Part shown: positions 1 to 9,000 of the stretch, piece after piece | Layout: the number at the start of each line of letters is the position of its first letter | Position numbering within the stretch: position 1 is the stretch's first letter | Origin: Isotricha intestinalis | Lineage: Eukaryota; Ciliophora; Litostomatea; Vestibuliferida; Isotrichidae | DNA length: 24,948 bases | Assembly: GCA_023807065.1 (NCBI GenBank) | Contig: JAJJLU010003904.1 | Coordinates: 1-24,948, forward strand | Direction: 5' to 3' | Program-made: the position numbers and the translations under genes | Notes under the pieces: model-generated | The model's input: the letters and a program-made list of their open reading frames with translations, nothing else | The model's database searches: none | What the model was told of the DNA's origin: nothing

Positions 1-57
1 AAAAAAATTTGATTTTTTTCTTGAAAAACTTAAAAAAAACAATATTTAATTAAATAA

Positions 58-1149
58 ATGTTAATTACTTTTCATTATAGATCTGAAATTTGGTATGTAA
101 TTCTTTGTACAATTACATATGGTTTAAAAGAAACTTCAAAAACTTTATTACAAAATAAATATAAAGAATATGAAACTAACATATCATATTTAACAAGCCT
201 TATAAAATATATATCAACAATGTCAACGATAATAATTTATTTTATTAAAATCAAATTTTACGGGGAAAATAGAAATATCAAAAAAAAAATATTTATATCT
301 CAAAAAAAAAAGAATGAAAAAATGATTGAAATAAGAAATATAATTATTTTAATTATTTGTTCTTGTATTTATTTTTCAATATATATTTTTATTATTGAAA
401 TAATTACAAAATATAAAAATAATTTTGATGGAATTAGAAGTTTTACATTTCTTTCATTTGCTTTTATTTACAATGATTTATTATTTTTTTACAAAGAAAA
501 ATTAAATCATTATATTTTTACTTTCTTTATTTTTTTAATTAATATAATTAATGTTTCAATATATTCTTTTATTTCAAATAAAAATATTTTCACTGGAATT
601 TTAACTTTTATTCTTTTATTTATTAAATATCATCTTTCTGCATTTGCACTTTTATTATTTGAATATTTAAATAGAAATTATTTATTAAATATGTATTTTA
701 TAATAATATTTGAAGGAATTCCAAAATTTATTTCTATATTAATAATAATATATTTGAAAAATATAGAAATAAATTTTAAATTATTTAATTTATTAGATTA
801 TGGTCTTTTATTTTTTCATTTTATTAACGGTGTTTTATATACTCATACTAAATGTCAAATTTTTGAAAAGTTAAGAGCTATTCATCATGTTTTAGTTTTA
901 TGTCTTTTTGAAATGTTTTATCCTTTATTTCATTTAAATTTTCAATTATTTAATATAATAGATTTAATTATTGGATTAATTTCACTTTTTGGATGCTTAA
1001 TATATTGTGAAATTCTTATTTTACATTTTTGTGATTTAGATGTTAAAACAATGAATTATCTTCTTACTTTATCTCAAAATGAAATGAAAAGTGTTTTCAA
1101 TGAAGATGATGTTTATAGAATTAATGAACAATCATTCAATTCAAATTAA
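58..1149 (+). CDS. Polytopic membrane protein, possible drug/metabolite-transporter-like carrier
   Basis: The 363-residue product is dominated by hydrophobic segments. I count about ten candidate membrane helices, near residues 10-27, 43-65, 93-117, 127-147, 151-170, 176-200, 210-235, 247-265, 275-300 and 300-325, with a basic Lys-rich loop at about 66-92. There is no cleavable signal peptide and the C-terminal tail is short and polar. Size, helix number and a Gly-rich last helix followed by a conserved-looking CEILILHFCDLD segment recall drug/metabolite transporter (EamA or nucleotide-sugar-like) proteins of protists. That assignment is inference, with no diagnostic motif. The ATG at 58 follows an A-rich leader and is the first in frame; the gene ends in TAA. 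A decayed copy of its 3' part lies just downstream, so this locus has duplicated. The substrate is unknown. Confidence 0.72.
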   Translation: MLITFHYRSEIWYVILCTITYGLKETSKTLLQNKYKEYETNISYLTSLIKYISTMSTIIIYFIKIKFYGENRNIKKKIFISQKKKNEKMIEIRNIIILIICSCIYFSIYIFIIEIITKYKNNFDGIRSFTFLSFAFIYNDLLFFYKEKLNHYIFTFFIFLINIINVSIYSFISNKNIFTGILTFILLFIKYHLSAFALLLFEYLNRNYLLNMYFIIIFEGIPKFISILIIIYLKNIEINFKLFNLLDYGLLFFHFINGVLYTHTKCQIFEKLRAIHHVLVLCLFEMFYPLFHLNFQLFNIIDLIIGLISLFGCLIYCEILILHFCDLDVKTMNYLLTLSQNEMKSVFNEDDVYRINEQSFNSN

Positions 1150-1189
1150 ATGTTTTAATTAATTATTATTTAAACTGTTTTAAAATTGA

Positions 1190-1370
1190 TTAATATGAAA
1201 ATAAATTTTAAAACTATTTAATTTATTATATTAGATAATTAGATGGTAGATTATTTATCTTTTCTTAAATGTCAACTTTTGATAAAATTAAGAGTTTTTT
1301 ATGTAATTTGATATTTATTAATATTATAAATATTTATTTAATTTTTTTATTTTCAATTAAAAAGATAAAA
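1190..1370 (+). pseudogene. Decayed partial duplicate of the 3' part of the upstream membrane-protein gene
   Basis: This stretch aligns with about 762-960 of the preceding gene. The start, AATATGAAAATAAATTTTAA, matches AATATAGAAATAAATTTTAA. Near 1265-1295, AAATGTCAACTTTTGATAAA matches AAATGTCAAATTTTTGAAAA, followed by a shared TTAAGAG. Translated, LKCQLLIKLRVFYVI corresponds to TKCQIFEKLRAIHHV. A third match, around TTTCAATTA, lies near 1350-1360. Stops and small indels interrupt it and it is shorter than the parental segment. It looks like the eroding end of a tandem copy. The alignment was made by eye in AT-rich DNA, so the outer limits are approximate. Confidence 0.6.
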
Positions 1371-1464
1371 ATAATTATTATTTTAAAACATTGAAAATAA
1401 AAAAGAAAAATCAATCCAAAAATTAAAAATCAAATTTCTTAAAAACAAAAGTAAAACTATTTAA

Positions 1465-2625
1465 TTATAGAGGAATTAAAGTTCCAGAATTAATATTACT
1501 TCTTTTTTTATTCACAAAAAAGTATACACCAACTCCCCCTCCAATAAGTAAAGCAATAATAATAATAGTAATAATAATTCCAAGATTCGAAGAACTATTA
1601 GGCTCATTAACAACATAACTTTGAACATCAGAGAAATAATTTAATTCATTTTTTTCATAATCAAAAGTATAATTAACTTTTTTAGAAGGACCAATTAAAA
1701 TATGATCAAAAGATTTACTTAAAAGATCAGGAAGAGCAATTAAAATTAATCGATCCATTCCTAATAATTTATCCCCAATATTAAAATATATAGTGTCAGA
1801 AGGAGAACATTGATAAACTAATCCAAGATTTAAATAATTTATACAAGAACCATTAAAAAATTTAACAATTTTTGCTATTTTTTCTTTTGATCCTAACATA
1901 ATTTCAGGAGGAAGAGCAAATGATAATTCTATTAATTCATTTAAATCTAAAATTGCTTTATATGCATTTTTTATTATTTCTTCTTTTTTTGCAATATATA
2001 CTTTTGTTAAATTAAATTGAGAATTATTCATTTTACAACTTCCAATAATTTCATATTTTTTATCATCTTTTTTACCACCAACAATAACTTTAATTTCATC
2101 ATTTTCAACAGCAGATATACTAATATAATTATTATTTATTTTCCCATTAATTTTTAATTGATTTAAATTTTCAATAGATAAAGAAAAAACTCCTGAAAAA
2201 ATTTTATTAATACCAACATTAACAAGAAAATTAAAAGAAGAAGGAAGACCAACTTTATTAGCAAGAAAAGTTAAATTCCCTAAATTATTTGAATCTAATT
2301 TCATTACATGTTCATATAAATTTCCTCCAAATTTCATATCAAATAAAAGGATATCATTAATTGTTTTATTTAGTTTTTTCATTTTTGATGGATCTATACA
2401 TATTAATGTTTTATCACAATTATCAGAAGGAGTAAAGATATTATATCCTTTTCCAATTAATAATAAGGGCTTTATTGTTTTTTCTCCTATTGTTAAATTT
2501 AAAAAAAAAGGCTTTGGTAAAATAATACTTGATTCAGATTTTAAGGAAAATTCTATATATTTGTCTTCTGATGATGAAATGAATTGAAAGAGGAAAAATG
2601 AAAAAATTATTAATTTTATTTTCAT
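1465..2625 (-). CDS. Membrane-anchored pepsin-like (A1 fold) protein, predicted catalytically inactive
   Basis: This 386-residue type I membrane protein has an N-terminal signal peptide (about 1-19), a luminal or extracellular domain, a single membrane helix (about 348-371) and a short basic tail. Residues 54-70, LLLIGKGYNIFTPSDNC, match the first catalytic strand of pepsins (LLLDTGSSNLWVPS-NC pattern) with Asp-Thr-Gly replaced by I57-G58-K59. Residues 224-239, AILDLNELIELSFALP, match the second lobe motif (AILDTGTSLI..P) with the Asp kept (D227) but Thr-Gly changed to L228-N229. A segment HILIGPSKKVNYTFDYEKN resembles the pepsin 'ILGD.fl..y..vFD' strand. At least eight N-glycosylation sequons and scattered Cys support a secreted domain. 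A1 proteases need both Asp residues, so this is probably a pseudoprotease, perhaps a binding or receptor protein. Family assignment is by motif only. It ends in TAA. Confidence 0.65.
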   Translation of the reverse strand: MKIKLIIFSFFLFQFISSSEDKYIEFSLKSESSIILPKPFFLNLTIGEKTIKPLLLIGKGYNIFTPSDNCDKTLICIDPSKMKKLNKTINDILLFDMKFGGNLYEHVMKLDSNNLGNLTFLANKVGLPSSFNFLVNVGINKIFSGVFSLSIENLNQLKINGKINNNYISISAVENDEIKVIVGGKKDDKKYEIIGSCKMNNSQFNLTKVYIAKKEEIIKNAYKAILDLNELIELSFALPPEIMLGSKEKIAKIVKFFNGSCINYLNLGLVYQCSPSDTIYFNIGDKLLGMDRLILIALPDLLSKSFDHILIGPSKKVNYTFDYEKNELNYFSDVQSYVVNEPNSSSNLGIIITIIIIALLIGGGVGVYFFVNKKRSNINSGTLIPL

Positions 2626-2800
2626 CTTTTTTATATGTTTGTTTATAATAGAATTATTTATATTATAATTTTCTTATGATATTTAAAGATAAGAATGTAG
2701 AATCTGATGTCATAAAATATTAATAATTTAATAATTAAAAAAAACCAATATCAAAAAAATAAAAAAATATATTTTTAATGAAATAAAATAACTATAATAT

Positions 2801-3961
2801 TTAATAATCATCCCTATAAACTTTTTCATAATTATTATCATTATCATTATCATTTTCATTATAATTAAAATCATCATGAAAATTATCCTTTAAAGAAGGC
2901 TCATTTTTTTTTTCAGAATCATTTTTTGAAATACGAACTATTAAATTTCCATAATTTTTTCCAATTCTTCCACATTTATCACTTAATAAATAAGCTCTTA
3001 ATTTATATTCACCTCCAGGAATAATATTAGAGTAATTTTTAAACAAGACTCTAATTTTGAATTGTTGATAAGCAGTTCCATCAACTAAAACAATACTTTC
3101 ACTATCTTCATCATTAATAGAAACATAATAAAAATAAATTTCACTATCATCAACTTCACATTTTAATATTGTATCATTAGGCCATGGTTCCATTCCTATA
3201 TTTTTAACTCTAAACATATATATTATTGGATTTTGAGGACTTATTTTATTTTTTTCTACTTCTAATGTAATAGAATTCTTATCTCTGTCTAAAAATTCAC
3301 AATCTAATTTATTTATATTTTCTATATTTTTTATTCTTATATTATTTGGAATTTGAGAATTTTTATTTTCTATTTTTTGATTCATGTTATAATGCATTTT
3401 ACTCTCTGTTTTTTCCATTATCTCTAAACGATTTAATGCTTCTTGCATTTTATTATTTTCTTTATTTTTTATTTCATTTGATTCATTTATTTCTATTCTT
3501 TGTTTTCTTTCTCTACGTTCATACATTTCATTCTCTTCTCTTAGTGCCTGTATTTTTTTTTTTAATGCTTGTTTTTGGGTTTCTAATTCCATTATTTTTT
3601 CATCTAAATTTCTCCCTTTTTCAAAATTTGGCTTTTCAAAAATTTGGTTTTCAAAAATTGGGTTTTCAAAAATTGGGTTTTGAAAATTTGCATTCTGTGA
3701 TTTTGGCAGAATAGACATTTTACTTGTTATTGAATTTACCGAGGGCATTAAATCTGAAACTAATTCAAATTCTTTTGCATTTGTAACTTTAACTGGTAAA
3801 TCATTACCTCCAGCTTTACAAAGAAATTCAAATTGTAATCTTGAACATTCTTCATCTTTTAAATTGAAAGTTTTTTTTATTTCATTTATAAATATTCTAT
3901 AATCATCATTATACTTTATTTCCCTATCAAGTCCAGAAAATTTAACATTAATTGTTTTCAT
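2801..3961 (-). CDS. PB1 / coiled-coil / NBR1-like (FW) domain protein, possible selective-autophagy adaptor
   Basis: The 386-residue protein reads as a PB1 domain at 1-69, a low-complexity repeat at 90-114, a coiled coil at about 118-190, an NBR1 central (four-tryptophan, FW) Ig-like domain at about 216-344, and an acidic Asn/Asp tail at 345-386. PB1 support is a first strand with the typical Lys (INVKF, K7) and a closing VTNAKEFEL segment; the acidic OPCA cluster is weak. FW support is FRVKNIGMEPWPNDTILKC, which matches 'lkN.G...WP....l', and IIPGGEYKLRAYLLSDKCGR followed by a Gly-Asn-Leu strand. NBR1 relatives act as cargo receptors for autophagy, usually with ZZ and UBA domains as well; neither is present here. 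The start Met opens the first PB1 strand directly. It is transcribed divergently from the HSP70 gene. Confidence 0.68.
   Translation of the reverse strand: MKTINVKFSGLDREIKYNDDYRIFINEIKKTFNLKDEECSRLQFEFLCKAGGNDLPVKVTNAKEFELVSDLMPSVNSITSKMSILPKSQNANFQNPIFENPIFENQIFEKPNFEKGRNLDEKIMELETQKQALKKKIQALREENEMYERRERKQRIEINESNEIKNKENNKMQEALNRLEIMEKTESKMHYNMNQKIENKNSQIPNNIRIKNIENINKLDCEFLDRDKNSITLEVEKNKISPQNPIIYMFRVKNIGMEPWPNDTILKCEVDDSEIYFYYVSINDEDSESIVLVDGTAYQQFKIRVLFKNYSNIIPGGEYKLRAYLLSDKCGRIGKNYGNLIVRISKNDSEKKNEPSLKDNFHDDFNYNENDNDNDNNYEKVYRDDY
3620..3694 (-). repeat. In-frame 15-base tandem repeat (five units)
   Basis: Residues 90-114 of the PB1/NBR1-like protein are five 5-residue units: NANFQ, NPIFE, NPIFE, NQIFE, KPNFE. 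On the plus strand the core unit reads TTTTCAAAAATTGGG or close variants. The inner units are nearly identical in DNA, which points to recent slippage or unequal exchange. It sits in the linker between PB1 and the coiled coil. Confidence 0.85.
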
Positions 3962-4090
3962 TTATATTAAAATAATATATATTATAAATAAAATAAATTC
4001 TGAAAATTTCAATAAAATAGACAAATAAAAAATTAAAAAAAATATCTTATATAACCTATTTTTCTCACATTAAAAAAATAAAAAAAAAAA
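3962..4090. promoter_or_regulatory. Divergent promoter region between the NBR1-like gene and HSP70
   Basis: These 129 bases separate two divergently transcribed start codons, so both promoters must lie here or in the coding ends. TTATATAA at 4047-4054 is a TATA-like element about 37 bases before the HSP70 ATG. TTCTGAAAATTTC at 3998-4010 has the outer TTC units of a heat-shock element (TTCnnGAAnnTTC) at the right spacing, but the central GAA reads AAA. The HSP70 ATG follows an unbroken run of A. Both elements are weak in such AT-rich DNA. Confidence 0.4.
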
Positions 4091-5851
4091 ATGTCAGACA
4101 CTCCATTAATAGGGATTGATTTAGGAACAACATACTCATGTGTGGGAACATGGGAGAATAGTTCAGTAGTAATAATACCTAACGACTTAGGAAGTAGAAC
4201 TACTCCATCAGTAGTAGCATTCAGTGATAAAGAGCGTTTAATAGGACAAGCAGCTAAAGATAACATAACACGTAACTACGAGAACACAGTTTTCGACGTT
4301 AAACGTCTTATAGGTCGTCGTTTTGATGATAAAATAGTACAAGAAGATATTAAACTCTGGCCTTTCAAAGTAGAAAAAGATTCTAATTCTGATCGTCCTG
4401 TTGTTGTAGTTTCCTATTTAGGTCAAACTAAGAATTTTTATGCTGAAGAAATTTCCGCTATGGTTCTTATGAAAATGAAAGATATTGCAAGTACATATCT
4501 TAAAAAGGATGTGAAAGATGCTGTTATTACAGTTCCTGCTTATTTCAATGATAGTCAAAGACAAGCTACAAAAGATGCTGGAAGAATTGCAGGGTTAAAT
4601 GTACTTAGAATCATTAATGAACCTACTGCTGCTGCTGTTGCTTATGGACTTAATAATAAAGATAATAATGAAAGATACGTTTTAGTGTTTGATTTAGGAG
4701 GAGGAACTTTCGATGTTTCTATACTTATTCTAAATGAAGAAGTCTTTGAAGTCAGAGCTACTTGTGGAGATACTCATTTAGGAGGAGAAGATTTCGATAA
4801 TCGATTAGTCAATTACTGTGCAAAGAAATTTAAAGAAAATACTGGTATTGATATTTCAGGTAATCAAAAAGCCAAAAGAAGATTAAAATTAGAATGCGAG
4901 AAAGCAAAGAGAAATTTATCAACTGCAATTGAAGCACATATTGAAATAGAAAATTTAGCAAATGAAGAAAGTTTAAGTATAACAGTAAGTAGAAGTGATT
5001 TCGAGAATATGTGTCAAGATTTATTTAATAAATGTATAGAACCATTAAAGAAATCATTATCAGATGCAAAAATAACAAAAGATAAAATAAGCGAGGTGGT
5101 ATTAGTAGGAGGATCAACTAGAATACCTAAAATATGTGAAATAGTAGAAAACTTTTTTGATGGGAAGTCATTAAACAAGAACATAAATGCAGATGAGGCA
5201 GTAGCATACGGAGCGACATACGAAGCGGCAGTGATAATGGATTTAGAAGATGAAGGTTTAGAGAAACTCGTATTACTTGATGTGACTCCCTTATCATTAG
5301 GAGTGGAGATTGAAGGAGAGAGAATGAGTGTAATAATACCAAGAAATAAGCCAATTCCCATAAAGAAAACTAATAATTATGTTACAACATGTGATTTTCA
5401 AGAAGAAGCTGAAATTTGTGTTTATCAAGGTGAAAGAGAATTCATTACTGATAATGTAAAATTAGGAGAATTTACTGTTAAAAATATTAGGAAAGCTCCT
5501 GCTGGTAATGTTCATTTTGATATTACTTTTGAAGTAGATTATAATTCCATTTTGAAAGTCACTGCTCAAGAAGTTGGTTCTAATAATAAAAAAGATTTGG
5601 TTATTAAAAGTGATAAGGGAAGATTAAGTGATGAAGAAATTGAAAGAATTGTTGAAGATGCTAAACAATATAAAGAAATGGATATTAAAAGAGCAAAAGC
5701 TGTTGAAGCTAAATTGGAATTACAAAAATTGTGTCTTAATGAAAAAAAAAATGGAAATATGAATGCTGAAAGAATTCTTAAATGGATTAAAGAACATCCT
5801 AATGCTAGTATTGAAGAAATTACTGCTAAGAGGAATGAATTATATAAATAA
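4091..5851 (+). CDS. HSP70: Cytosolic-type HSP70 chaperone with short lid and no EEVD tail
   Basis: This ATP-driven chaperone binds unfolded protein segments. All three family signatures are present: IGIDLGTTYSCVG at about 7-19 (D10, T13 and T14 contact ATP), VFDLGGGTFDVSIL near 197-210, and VVLVGGSTRIPKI near 335-347. The interdomain linker (LLDVTPLSLGVE, near 395) and the substrate-binding beta domain are intact. There is no signal or transit peptide, so it should act in the cytosol or nucleus. At 586 residues it is shorter than the usual 640-660: the lid helices are condensed, and the protein ends at KRNELYK without the Gly/Pro-rich tail or terminal EEVD that docks TPR co-chaperones. The ending is a clean TAA with no sign of frameshift. 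Codon choice alternates in blocks along the gene. It may be a divergent or inducible paralogue. Motif order and start are unambiguous. Confidence 0.97.
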   Translation: MSDTPLIGIDLGTTYSCVGTWENSSVVIIPNDLGSRTTPSVVAFSDKERLIGQAAKDNITRNYENTVFDVKRLIGRRFDDKIVQEDIKLWPFKVEKDSNSDRPVVVVSYLGQTKNFYAEEISAMVLMKMKDIASTYLKKDVKDAVITVPAYFNDSQRQATKDAGRIAGLNVLRIINEPTAAAVAYGLNNKDNNERYVLVFDLGGGTFDVSILILNEEVFEVRATCGDTHLGGEDFDNRLVNYCAKKFKENTGIDISGNQKAKRRLKLECEKAKRNLSTAIEAHIEIENLANEESLSITVSRSDFENMCQDLFNKCIEPLKKSLSDAKITKDKISEVVLVGGSTRIPKICEIVENFFDGKSLNKNINADEAVAYGATYEAAVIMDLEDEGLEKLVLLDVTPLSLGVEIEGERMSVIIPRNKPIPIKKTNNYVTTCDFQEEAEICVYQGEREFITDNVKLGEFTVKNIRKAPAGNVHFDITFEVDYNSILKVTAQEVGSNNKKDLVIKSDKGRLSDEEIERIVEDAKQYKEMDIKRAKAVEAKLELQKLCLNEKKNGNMNAERILKWIKEHPNASIEEITAKRNELYK

Positions 5852-6064
5852 GTTTTAAAATTTTATTTTTTTATTGTTTTTTAAAGAAGTTAGAATTACT
5901 TTAAAATTGAATTAAATTAAATTTTTCCTTTATAAAAAATAATTGATATTTACAATCTTATTATATATTAATATTTATTATCATATATTATTTATTTAAT
6001 TGATATTTTTTATTTTTATTATTATTATAGAGATATAAAACAATAATTAAATATATTAATTTAC
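5852..6064. other. Convergent 3' intergenic spacer
   Basis: This 213-base AT-rich spacer separates the tail-to-tail HSP70 and PAS-protein genes. It must hold both 3' ends. I see no coding potential or RNA gene. T-rich runs follow the HSP70 stop directly. Confidence 0.6.
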
Positions 6065-9000
6065 TCATAATGTATTTTCATTCATTTCTAACCAATTTTC
6101 TAAATCTGGAGTATTTAAAATAATATTACAAGGAATAATTTTAATAAAATCAACAGAAATAAAAAGCATTTTTTGGAAAAAAGGAATATAAATAAGAAAT
6201 TGATAAAATATATTTCCAATAATTAGAAATATCATAATATAAAATAAGATATTAAAAAATAATTGAATATCTTTTGATCTTTTTTCAAAAGCTTTTTCTA
6301 AAATATTATGAAATCTATCATAAATAGGTAAATAAAAAGTATATAAATCCATTATTTCATTATAATCATATGTATTAAACATATAATAAGAATTAAAAGT
6401 ATTATTTTTTAACATTAAAATTTCATAATTATAAATTAAAACTTCCATTTTAAATAATAAATATTCTTTTAAAGAATTAGTATTATTAGTTAAAATGATT
6501 TTTTTATTATTTTTACATAAATAATAATCATTTGAATCATTTTCATATATTGCTTTACAAGTATCTAATAAGAAAATATCATAATAAAACTTATATAATT
6601 CTTTAAATTTAGGTAAAGTTTCATAAAAAGTTTCTGATAAAGATTCATTTTCAAATTTATTTAAATTTAAATGTACTATATCATTATAATTTGCAAATAG
6701 AGATTTCATTTGAAATATTTTTGCTGAAACAAAAACAAATTGTTTAAGAAGAAAAGTATGTGAAATTAATAAATCTGAATTATCGTTTATTAATGTTTTG
6801 GGAATATAAAAAAGTAATATTGAAAAAAAAATTAGAAAAAATAAAAGAATTATATAAAATAATATTGAAAAAAGAGGAAAAGACATTTTTTTAATTTTCT
6901 TTTTCTCAAAATAAAAATCATTTGATATTGAAATTATAGATTTTTCCTTAAATTTTTTAATATTTGTTGTATTTAATTTAGTTTTCTCAACAAAAGTTTT
7001 TAAAAGTTTTGATTCACTTCCATCATTACAACCAAATAAATTTAAATCATTTAATTCTTGAATTTTCCTTTGAAAATTATATTTAAAGTTATTTATATTA
7101 GAAATAATTTTTTGAATATCATTTTGATTAATTCTTAAAATTTTACTAATTCCTAAATTTAAATGTTGAATCATATTAAAAGTAACAAAAATCATAATTG
7201 AATAAAGAATGCAGTTTAAAATAAGATAGAAAAAAATAGATAATTTAAACTTAAAAAAAAGTCCATTACTAAATTTAAGAAAATTTTCTAATAAAGGTTC
7301 AATAGATAAAATTAATTTAGGTAAAATAATATTAATGACTCCATTAATACTCATAAAAGTAGCATAATCAACTAAATCAATAGAATCATTCATTACATAA
7401 TCATATAAATCAATATTATTAAAAAAATCTAATTGAAATAAAAAATAAGAATCATAAAGTGAATTTTTAGCAATTATAGGAAAATAATCCATATCATTAA
7501 AAGGAACATTTATACTATAATTAAATTTTAATTGTTCCCAAACTTTATTTTCTGTTTCTTTAACATATTTATGAATATATCTTTCTAAAAATATTATATT
7601 TGAATTTGATTCAGAATAAAACTTAGAAACACTAGTCTTTAAATTTTCTATTATTAATGATTTATCTGAATATTCTGAATTAAAAGTAATATTATATCCA
7701 TATAATTCAGAATAAAATAAAACAGAATAATCTATTACTCTTATTAATATTCTAAATAAAGTTATTTGAAATTTATATAATATACTATTGTAATTTCTTA
7801 TAAAAATTAATTCTTCTTTTAATTTACTAAAAAATGAATTGTAAATAATATAAAATATTAAAATAAAAAATAATAATATAAATGGTAATATTTTTAATTC
7901 ATTAATAATAATAAAAGAAGTTGTATCATTTTCTAAATTTTTATTTCTTATATTTGCAATTTTATGTAATTTAGATATATTTTTATTAAAAGAAGAATTA
8001 GAATTTTGAGAAGTATTTTCATTTTCAATTTCATTATGATGAATTAATTTCTTTTCTCCGAAAACTCTACTTTTTGTTTTAATTTTAGAAATATTTTTTT
8101 GATAATTTCTCCTAAAATTATAATCATTTCTTAAATTAATAAAGTCACTAATATTATTATTAATAGTTTCTTTTTCTTCATTATTAATATAATATAAATT
8201 AAATAAAGAACTAATATTTTTATAAGCAAAAACATCACAAATCATTAAATGTTGATTTTTTATATTAGAAATTGTATCATCTTTATCAAATTTTTCATTA
8301 TCAACACATCTTATTATATAATAATAATTATCATTGAATTTTTTTTTTTCAAAAGAAAAATGAAATTTTAAAGAAATAAAATTTTCAACTGTATTTTTAT
8401 CAAATAATTTTTCTAATTCCTCAAAATTTTCTTGTTCAAAAAGAGTTTTATATAAAAGTATTTTTCTAATACCATTTAATTGATAATTTATTTTATTTTC
8501 ATCACTTTTAAAAGATGCATATCCTGACATTATAATAGTTTTTCTTGGACTTGTAAAAAAGGAAAAATTTTGTTTTTGAATAAATGTACTATCTTCTTTA
8601 TTAATATTATCATTATCTTCATTATTTGTTTCATTTAAATTTACTACTTTTGTATAATAAGAATATTTAATTAAAAAATCAGGAAATTTTATTTCATATT
8701 CAATTTCCATATTTTCATTTATTTCTATTATATCATTTTCTTTGTTTTCTGTTTGATTTTCTTCTTTTTTTTTTTCTTCATTAATTGATTTTTCTTCTTT
8801 TAATAAAATATCATATTCATTTAAATTTAAATTATATTCATTTAAATTTTGATTGGAAGAAATATATAAATTTCTTTTTTGTTTCCCTTTAAAAAAAGTT
8901 CTATAAAAACTAATAAAATTTTTACATATTAAATAAAAAGGAATATCATTTTTTAAAAATAATTCATTATTATCAATTAAAAAATAATCAAATAATTTTT

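Noticed and set aside
14..27. TTTTTTCTTGAAAA before the first gene, similar to a TTTTTTCTTGAGAAA stretch near 11750
   Set aside because: Two occurrences at different distances from a start codon in AT-rich DNA are not enough to call a promoter motif.
3346..3714. Plus-strand hydrophobic frame opposite the PB1/NBR1-like gene
   Set aside because: It lies wholly inside a gene with recognisable domains, and its apparent repeats are the reverse reading of the NPIFE units.
5014..5361. Minus-strand frames inside HSP70
   Set aside because: They overlap the conserved substrate-binding and linker coding region of HSP70 in antisense and show no motif.
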